DNA of 12,049 bases from Akkermansiaceae bacterium (GTDB lineage Bacteria > Verrucomicrobiota > Verrucomicrobiia > Verrucomicrobiales > Akkermansiaceae), in NCBI GenBank assembly GCA_023300205.1, contig JALZVD010000277.1, forward strand, positions 1 to 12,049, written 5' to 3'. Below, piece by piece: positions 7,213 to 12,049 of the stretch; position 1 is the stretch's first letter; every line of letters begins with the position of its first letter. Position numbers and translations under genes: made by a program. Under the pieces are notes generated by a model, which saw nothing but the letters and a program-made list of their open reading frames with translations, searched no databases and was not told where the DNA came from.

Positions 7213-7932
7213 ATGAATTTTAAAAAGATACTTTTTTACCAGTTATTACTTACCTTCATACTTTGCCCTCTCATGCTCAGTGCTCAGGCTGATAAAAAGG
7301 CTGTTAAAAGTCAATTCTCATGCGTTAGTTGGGATAAGCTATCAATGAAAGAATTGTTTTTCCGTGATGGTAAAAAATTTACACCATTGAGAGTGAGAGC
7401 CAAAAATCGATCTGAGCTTTATCCTCTAGGTAAGAATCAGGCGCTTGAGCTCTATGTTAAGTTGGAGGATGGTGAAGAGGAGGAATATAGTCTGGTAGGT
7501 AAGGCATCCATTCCTGAGAATTCAGGTAGAGTACTCTTTTTTATTACAGAGGTAAAGAGCCCTAAGAATAGTAGGGGTCTGCCTTTAAGTATCTCAGGTA
7601 TTGACGATAGCTTGAAGACTTTTCCTCCTGGGTCGTTTCGGTTTATGAATAACACTAGTGTTCCTTTGACTGTTATTTTTGATAAACAGAAAAAAAATAT
7701 ACCACCAAGAAAAATGTCAGTGATAAAGTTCAATTCCCCATCAGGCGGAGGGCTTATACCTTTCTATATCAGAGGGCCTAAAGGTGAAGATCTTTATGAG
7801 AATAGATTATTTGGTAAGCCTACAGGACGTGATATGATCTTCATTGGGGCGCCTAGTCGAAGGGGTGGACGTTTAAATATCTTATTATTACCTCAGATAG
7901 TTGCTAGGCCTTCAAAAGCTCTCAATAGGTAA
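7213..7932 (+). CDS. secreted protein of unknown function, downstream of cassette A
   Basis: I do not recognise this 239-residue protein. It begins with a clear Sec signal peptide: MNFKK, a hydrophobic stretch (about 6-22), then SAQA with probable cleavage after Ala26. Cys18 is not in a proper lipobox, so a lipoprotein is unlikely. The mature part is basic and looks beta-rich. FPPGSFRFMNNTSVPLTV (137-154) followed by a short Lys-rich turn and IPPRKMSVIKF (163-173) suggests a beta-sandwich. The start chosen is ATG 7213, directly before the signal peptide; an in-frame ATG at 7177 would overlap the preceding gene and spoil the signal. It lies 11 bases after cassette A, on the same strand and without a terminator between, so it is probably co-transcribed. 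A role as a periplasmic or exported partner of the cassette is plausible by position only. Confidence 0.8.
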   Translation: MNFKKILFYQLLLTFILCPLMLSAQADKKAVKSQFSCVSWDKLSMKELFFRDGKKFTPLRVRAKNRSELYPLGKNQALELYVKLEDGEEEEYSLVGKASIPENSGRVLFFITEVKSPKNSRGLPLSISGIDDSLKTFPPGSFRFMNNTSVPLTVIFDKQKKNIPPRKMSVIKFNSPSGGGLIPFYIRGPKGEDLYENRLFGKPTGRDMIFIGAPSRRGGRLNILLLPQIVARPSKALNR

Positions 7933-8081
7933 GGCGGCTTAAATACACTACTGCAACTTTGTGTATCATGATTCATTGTTGATGGTTTGCTCAATGGATC
8001 GATCCTGCCGGTATTGCTAGGTTTTCTCATTTGTCGGAGACGTTTATTGCTTAGTGAGCTCAACGTATTCAGATAACCTAT

Positions 8082-8106
8082 ACCGTGTAAACGTGTATGG
8101 TTTTTT
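8082..8106 (+). terminator. probable weak terminator after the cassette A unit
   Basis: In the 211-base gap between two convergent genes, 8082-8101 folds into an 8-pair stem (three of the pairs G-T) with a four-base loop, and six T follow (8101-8106). It could end plus-strand transcription from the cassette A unit. On the minus strand the same stem is not followed by T, so topB termination is not explained by it. Stem stability is modest. Confidence 0.4.
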
Positions 8107-8143
8107 CGTGCGCAGGTGTGTGTATGTGGCTTTCGCCCTTGGA

Positions 8144-10750
8144 TTATTCTTTGGCCTTTTTCTTGGCTGCCTTTTTAGCTGCTTTCTTGGCGGTCTTTTT
8201 GGCTACTGTTTTCTTAGCTGCTTTTTTGGCGGTTTTTTTCTTGGCTCCTTTTTTGGCTTCTCTTGGGGGGAACTCGAAGGTTGGTCGGCTGGCTTTGAAG
8301 TCGTAGAGGAGGTGGGCTTTGAACTTGCGCTTGGTCCTGTTAGAGATGAAGTCTGCCATGAGTGAACTCTTCTGGCCTTGGAACATGAGGAGTGCATCTT
8401 CAGCGCTGACTGGCTGCTGGAGTAGGATCTTAGAGATCTTGATGCCGTTCTCTTCTTTCTTGGTTTTGAGTTCTGGGACGCGGTAGAATTTCTCGGTTTC
8501 GTAGACTGTGTATTCTTTGTCTTCTTGTGTGAACTTGCCGATGATCATGGTGTCATCTAGTTCTACTTCTTCGTCGTCGTTGCCGAAGTCGAAGGCGACT
8601 TTGAATTTTTTGTCTAGGACGAGTGCTGCATCGAATGGTTTGTTGAAGCGGGATTTGAATCCTTCTAGTGGTCCGACCATTCCTTTGGAGAATAGTTCGT
8701 TGGCTTCTTTTTCTTCTAGTAGACGGCTGGCGATGTGCTTGCCCATGCGGAAGTCACATTCTGCTTCGTGACATTCGTAGGTGGCGTCAGTCTGCTTGAG
8801 TGTGGGTGCTTGGCATTTAGGGCATGGTGCCTTGATGTCTGGGAATGATTTGTTTTTGAGGTATTCAGCGCGTTTCTTTGCTTTCTCGACGATGTCTTCA
8901 GTGAAGTTGATGATTTCTTGCATGAATTCTTCACGGGTAAGTTTACCGTGCTCCATTTGGTGAAGTTTGTATTCCCATTCGCCTGTCATGGATGCGGATG
9001 TGAGTGTGTCTACGCCGAATCCTAGGAGTGTGTCGATGAGTCGGAGTCCATTGGCGGTGACGTGAATGTCACGTCCATCACGGAGGATGTATTTCTGGCG
9101 TAGTAGAGCTTCGATGATGGATGCACGAGTGGCTGGTGTTCCAAGTCCACGCTCTGCCATGGCTTCACGGAGTTCATCGTCTTCGATGGTTTTGCCAGCG
9201 CCTTCCATTGCGGAGAGGAGTGTGGCTTCGTTGAATCTGGCTGGTGGGCGAGTTTCGTCTTCTTTGACTTCGATGTGGTCTACGTGAGCTTCTTCTCCTT
9301 CGTTGACTGGGCAGAGTTCGTCTTTTCCGGATGCTACGCCAACTTGTCTGCCGTAGACTTCTAGGAAGCCGGGTTCGACGAGGACTTTACCAGTGGTGAG
9401 GAAGGTGTCTGTGACGGTTCCGTGATCTATGGCGGTGAGTCTGCGGGTGTTCTCGAAGACTGCGTGTGGGTAGAAGATGGATAGGAATCTCTTGCATACT
9501 AGGTCGAAGAGTTTGGCTTCGTCTGGTGATAGCTTGACGAATCTTCCTGTAGGGATGATGGCGAAGTGATCAGAGATTTTAGCATTGTTGAATACGCGCT
9601 TTGTGGGGATGAGTAGGTTCTTGTCTAGAATGTGCTTGGCGTATGGTGCGAGTGGTGCGTGGTCCTTGGCGACTGCTCCGATGGCTGATTTGACTTCGCC
9701 GACGTAGTCCTCTGGGAGGTAGCGGGAGTCGGTTCTTGGGTAGGTGAGCATTTTATGACGCTCATAGAGTGCTTGGGCGAGGCGAAGGGTGCTCCTTGCG
9801 GAGAATCCGAATCTGCTGGATGCTTCACGTTGTAGTGTGGTGAGGTCATAGAGCTGAGCAGGTGCTTGCTTGGTGGGTTTTTTGGTCTCAGAGACGGTTC
9901 CGGTTTTGCCTTTGCAGCGTTCGGCGATTTGGTCTGCGATTGATTTTTCCCAGATACGTTCGGCTTTTGAGTGTGGGTTTGCTGGGTCTTTTGCCCATGT
10001 GGTGTCTATCCAGCGGCCATCGTAATTTCCTGCAGATACTCCGAAGTCAGCGTGGACTTCTGTGTATGGTGTGGACTCGAATGCGCGGATTTCTTTTTCA
10101 CGTTTGGCGAGGATGGCAAGAGTGGGAGTCTGGACTCTGCCTGCTGAGGTGATGTTGAATCCACCGTGGCGTGAGCGGAAGCATGTGAGTGCTCTGGTGG
10201 AGTTGAGTCCTACGAGCCAGTCTGACTCGGAGCGGCATTTGGCAGCGTCTCCGAGGTTTTTCATTTCATGAGCGGCGCGCATTTTACCCCATGCTTCTAG
10301 GATTGCGTTGTTGGTCATGGACTGCATCCAGAGGCGTTGGACGGGCTTTTCGATGTTGCCTAGTTCGAGTATATAGTTGAAGATGAGTTCTCCTTCACGG
10401 CCGGCATCACATGCATTAACGATGGCGGATACGTCTTTACGACGGGCTAGGCGGAGGACTTGCTTGAGGCGGGTCTCTGATTGTTCAATGGGCTGAAGCT
10501 CGAATTTCTTAGGGACTGCAGGTAGGACATCGAACTTCCATGGGAGGTTCTTGCCATTTGGGCCAGTGGGCATTTTGAGCTCTACGAGGTGACCTACTGC
10601 GGAGGTGATGACGTGGGTGTCATTCTCGAAATAGTAATCGCGTCCTTTTCCCTTTTTTTCAAATTTACCCACGTTGGGTGCTTTTGCTAGAGATTTAGAG
10701 AGGTCCGTCGCTACGGATGGTTTTTCTGCGATGATGAGCGTCTTTGACAT
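8144..10750 (-). CDS. topB: type IA DNA topoisomerase III with zinc ribbon and Lys/Ala-rich tail
   Basis: This 868-residue enzyme cuts one DNA strand through a 5'-phosphotyrosine, passes another strand and reseals; TopB enzymes favour decatenation and resolving recombination intermediates. The Toprim domain starts [10 protein letters not shown] (Glu9) and has [11 protein letters not shown] (114-124), the usual TopB version of DxDxE. The catalytic tyrosine is Tyr337 in [12 protein letters not shown], and Arg339 is also conserved. [14 protein letters not shown] (534-547) is another conserved type IA motif. A Cys4 zinc ribbon (Cys643, 646, 660, 665) follows, then two topoisomerase C-terminal repeats (about 685-722 and 785-827). 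The last 37 residues are almost all Lys and Ala. It is longer than E. coli TopB (653). The gene is convergent with the secreted-protein gene and divergent from recA. Start ATG at 10750 fits the family N-terminus; no Shine-Dalgarno is seen. Confidence 0.95.
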   Translation of the reverse strand: MSKTLIIAEKPSVATDLSKSLAKAPNVGKFEKKGKGRDYYFENDTHVITSAVGHLVELKMPTGPNGKNLPWKFDVLPAVPKKFELQPIEQSETRLKQVLRLARRKDVSAIVNACDAGREGELIFNYILELGNIEKPVQRLWMQSMTNNAILEAWGKMRAAHEMKNLGDAAKCRSESDWLVGLNSTRALTCFRSRHGGFNITSAGRVQTPTLAILAKREKEIRAFESTPYTEVHADFGVSAGNYDGRWIDTTWAKDPANPHSKAERIWEKSIADQIAERCKGKTGTVSETKKPTKQAPAQLYDLTTLQREASSRFGFSARSTLRLAQALYERHKMLTYPRTDSRYLPEDYVGEVKSAIGAVAKDHAPLAPYAKHILDKNLLIPTKRVFNNAKISDHFAIIPTGRFVKLSPDEAKLFDLVCKRFLSIFYPHAVFENTRRLTAIDHGTVTDTFLTTGKVLVEPGFLEVYGRQVGVASGKDELCPVNEGEEAHVDHIEVKEDETRPPARFNEATLLSAMEGAGKTIEDDELREAMAERGLGTPATRASIIEALLRQKYILRDGRDIHVTANGLRLIDTLLGFGVDTLTSASMTGEWEYKLHQMEHGKLTREEFMQEIINFTEDIVEKAKKRAEYLKNKSFPDIKAPCPKCQAPTLKQTDATYECHEAECDFRMGKHIASRLLEEKEANELFSKGMVGPLEGFKSRFNKPFDAALVLDKKFKVAFDFGNDDEEVELDDTMIIGKFTQEDKEYTVYETEKFYRVPELKTKKEENGIKISKILLQQPVSAEDALLMFQGQKSSLMADFISNRTKRKFKAHLLYDFKASRPTFEFPPREAKKGAKKKTAKKAAKKTVAKKTAKKAAKKAAKKKAKE
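8147..8257 (-). repeat. low-complexity Lys/Ala repeat encoding the TopB tail
   Basis: These 111 bases encode topB residues 832-868, of which 19 are Lys and 12 Ala, in imperfect [11 protein letters not shown] units. The DNA is a run of near-identical short units rich in TTTTT and GGC on the plus strand. Similar tails occur in histone H1-like and some bacterial nucleoid proteins and would bind DNA non-specifically. Such tracts can vary in length between strains by slippage. Confidence 0.85.
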
Positions 10751-10822
10751 GGTTAGAGTTGAATTAAGACGGAAATCAGGATTTGGAAAGGGAAATTTTA
10801 CGGTAATTCGATTTAGTTGCTT

Positions 10823-10851
10823 ATTATAGGGGGAATTGTGGGTGCTGTGTG
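10823..10851 (-). promoter_or_regulatory. topB: candidate topB promoter
   Basis: Read on the minus strand, 10828-10823 is a perfect TATAAT -10 element. With a 17-base spacer the -35 position (10851-10846) reads CACACA, matching only the ACA half of the consensus. The start of transcription would fall about 65 bases before the topB ATG. The weak -35 keeps this tentative. Confidence 0.4.
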
Positions 10852-10946
10852 TGCAAGAGGAGTCTAGGGAGGGGAGATGGGGTAATTTTTTTTGATTGGT
10901 GTTATTCTTTGTGGGAGAAAGGAAAACGGCGCAAAATTCACAAAAA

Positions 10947-10960
10947 TGTTCCCTCGAACA
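10947..10960. promoter_or_regulatory. LexA-binding site (SOS box) upstream of recA
   Basis: TGTTCCCTCGAACA is a perfect 14-base palindrome of the form TGTTC-N4-GAACA. This is the LexA motif reported for Verrucomicrobia, shown on the Verrucomicrobium spinosum recA promoter. It ends 112 bases before the recA start, just upstream of the candidate -35 element, where bound LexA would block transcription. When RecA filaments trigger LexA self-cleavage after DNA damage, recA would be induced, closing the usual feedback loop. No second copy was noticed elsewhere in the window. Confidence 0.88.
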
Positions 10961-10969
10961 CCTTTTTTG

Positions 10970-10998
10970 TTGCTATGAACACTAGTTTGGGGTAATTT
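10970..10998 (+). promoter_or_regulatory. recA: candidate recA promoter
   Basis: TTGCTA (10970-10975, four of six consensus matches) and TAATTT (10993-10998, three of six) are separated by 17 bases. The pair begins nine bases after the LexA palindrome. The same TAATTT form appears in the candidate promoter at the left of the window. Placement beside the LexA box supports it more than the sequence does. Confidence 0.35.
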
Positions 10999-11072
10999 AT
11001 TGCCATCAAGACGAGCTAATGGAGCTCATATTTACCTAACTAACTATATTTAAGACTAAAATAACGACTATT

Positions 11073-12049
11073 ATGGCTAAAGAAACGGCAGCAGACAAAG
11101 CGGCGGAAAAAATCGCATCAGCACGTAAGAAGAATCTGGATCTGGCAATCACGCATATTCAGAAGGAATTCGGTGAGGCTGCGATCATGCGAATGGGTGA
11201 TGAAAACTGTGTAGATGTGGATGTGATTCCGACAGGGAATCTTCTAATTGACCGAGCTCTTGGAGTGGGTGGTTTTCCTCGTGGCAGAATTATAGAGGTT
11301 TATGGTCCTGAGTCATCTGGTAAGACGACGCTTACGCTGACCGTGATCGCTCAGGCTCAGAAGGCTGGTGGGTTGGCGGCATTTATTGATGTGGAGCATG
11401 CGCTTGACCCGCAGTATGCCCAGAAGCTAGGCGTGAATATGGATGATTTGTTAGTTTCTCAGCCTTCATCTGGTGAGGAGGCTTTGCAGATTTGTGAGAC
11501 TCTGGTTCGTTCGAACGCGATCGATGTGGTCGTGCTGGACTCAGTAGCGGCTCTGGTGACTAAGCAGGAACTTGCTGGTGAGATAGGAGATTCTACTGTG
11601 GGTGCTCAGGCTAGGTTGATGTCTGCAGCGATGCGTAAGTTGACTAGTTTTATTTCTAAGGCGCGGACTTGCTGTATCTTTACGAACCAGATTCGTGAGA
11701 AGATTGGGGTAATGTTTGGCAGTCCGGAAACAACTCCTGGTGGACGAGCGTTGAAGTTCTTCTCATCTGTTCGTGTTGATATCCGCCGTATTGGGCAGAT
11801 TAAATCAACTGATGGTGTGGTGATGGGAAATAGAACGAAGATCAAAATCGTAAAGAATAAGGTGGCGCCGCCATTCACTGAAGCGGAATTTGATATCATG
11901 TATTCGGAGGGAATTTCATCGGTTGGTTCTTTGTTGGACTTGGCACTTGAGTATGACATCGTGATCAAGCGTGGTTCATGGTTTAGCTATGAAGGTAACC
12001 AACTTGCTCAAGGTAGAGATGCGGCGAAAGAGGCTCTGAAGGAGGATAA
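11073..12049 (+). CDS. recA: recombinase RecA (3' end cut by the window edge)
   Basis: RecA forms ATP-dependent filaments on single-stranded DNA, carries out strand exchange in homologous recombination, and activates LexA self-cleavage in the SOS response. Translation from ATG 11073 stays open to the right edge: 325 full codons plus two bases, ending KEALKED. The final TAA-looking letters are out of frame, so the true stop is beyond the window. Motifs: Walker A GPESSGKT (78-85), [10 protein letters not shown] just after it, [10 protein letters not shown] as Walker B, the [22 protein letters not shown] loop region corresponding to L2, and [11 protein letters not shown]. The N-terminus is about 12 residues longer than E. 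coli RecA and is Ala/Lys-rich. Cys-Cys in TCCIFTNQ is slightly unusual. Most of the core is present; the C-terminal regulatory tail is missing from view. A LexA box lies upstream. Confidence 0.97.
   Translation, partial: MAKETAADKAAEKIASARKKNLDLAITHIQKEFGEAAIMRMGDENCVDVDVIPTGNLLIDRALGVGGFPRGRIIEVYGPESSGKTTLTLTVIAQAQKAGGLAAFIDVEHALDPQYAQKLGVNMDDLLVSQPSSGEEALQICETLVRSNAIDVVVLDSVAALVTKQELAGEIGDSTVGAQARLMSAAMRKLTSFISKARTCCIFTNQIREKIGVMFGSPETTPGGRALKFFSSVRVDIRRIGQIKSTDGVVMGNRTKIKIVKNKVAPPFTEAEFDIMYSEGISSVGSLLDLALEYDIVIKRGSWFSYEGNQLAQGRDAAKEALKED

Larger units (their letters stand above)
10751..11072. other. topB-recA divergent intergenic region
   Basis: This 322-base gap separates the topB start (minus strand) from the recA start (plus strand). 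It contains a candidate topB promoter with a perfect -10 box, a perfect LexA-type palindrome, and a candidate recA promoter, giving recA a leader of roughly 65-70 bases. GAGCT (11013-11017) and AGCTC (11023-11027) could form a small stem in that leader. No RNA gene or protein gene of convincing quality is seen here. Confidence 0.7.

Noticed and set aside
7943..7998. Two small inverted repeats after the secreted-protein gene (7943-7948/7961-7966 and 7972-7978/7992-7998).
   Set aside because: Loops of 12-13 bases and no following T run, so neither looks like a terminator.
8054..8365. Plus-strand open frames rich in Phe, Leu, Gly, Cys or Ala opposite the topB end.
   Set aside because: They are the antisense reading of the Lys/Ala repeat tail and have no family features.
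10378..10412. Apparent loss of the second Asp in the TopB Toprim motif (DAG instead of DxD).
   Set aside because: DAGREGE is a normal form in many bacterial TopB enzymes, so this is not a defect.
11019..11039. Six-codon upstream reading frame in the recA leader.
   Set aside because: Very short, no ribosome binding site and no sign of regulatory use; chance is more likely.
11606..11968. Minus-strand 120-codon open frame inside recA.
   Set aside because: It is antisense to strongly conserved RecA core sequence and shows no own motifs.
12047..12049. TAA at the right edge as the recA stop.
   Set aside because: It is out of frame: codon 325 ends at 12047, leaving AA as the first two bases of the next codon; the homologous region continues in RecA proteins.

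Overview
The window looks like a chromosomal segment from a Verrucomicrobiota bacterium, probably in the Verrucomicrobiales/Rubritalea-Akkermansia neighbourhood. Three things point there. Four genes resemble the 'Verru_Chthon cassette' proteins A-D, a set named for this phylum. The recA upstream region carries a perfect TGTTC-N4-GAACA palindrome, the LexA box described for Verrucomicrobia. None of the eight genes has a clear Shine-Dalgarno sequence. The family names come from memory of the protein families and from motifs in the translations; no search was run.

Layout. Positions 180-2711 hold three plus-strand prepilin-like genes (cassette D, B, C), closely spaced and ended by a strong intrinsic terminator. 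A short pyrE (2816-3379) follows, with its own strong hairpin terminator. Then comes the very large cassette protein A gene (3485-7201) and, 11 bases later, a gene for a small secreted protein of unknown function (7213-7932). A weaker terminator-like hairpin lies in the convergent gap. On the minus strand, 8144-10750 encodes a type IA topoisomerase III with a lysine/alanine-rich tail. A 322-base divergent regulatory region separates it from recA (11073 to the right edge), which is cut by the window end.

How the genes fit together. D, B and C each have a type IV pilin-like leader (G|F cleavage, Glu at +5). A has a similar hydrophobic N-terminus without Glu+5, plus a C-terminal segment resembling the GspK helix-hairpin region. 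The gene order D-B-C-A parallels gspH-gspI-gspJ-gspK, the minor pseudopilins at the tip of a type II secretion pseudopilus. The most interesting idea here is that the cassette encodes a giant, specialised pseudopilus-tip complex with a secreted accessory protein. pyrE, a housekeeping pyrimidine gene, splits the cassette. topB and recA are DNA topology and repair genes, and recA is very likely under SOS control. Third codon positions differ sharply between plus-strand genes (G/T-ending) and minus-strand topB (A/C-ending), suggesting strong replication-strand bias with the plus strand leading.
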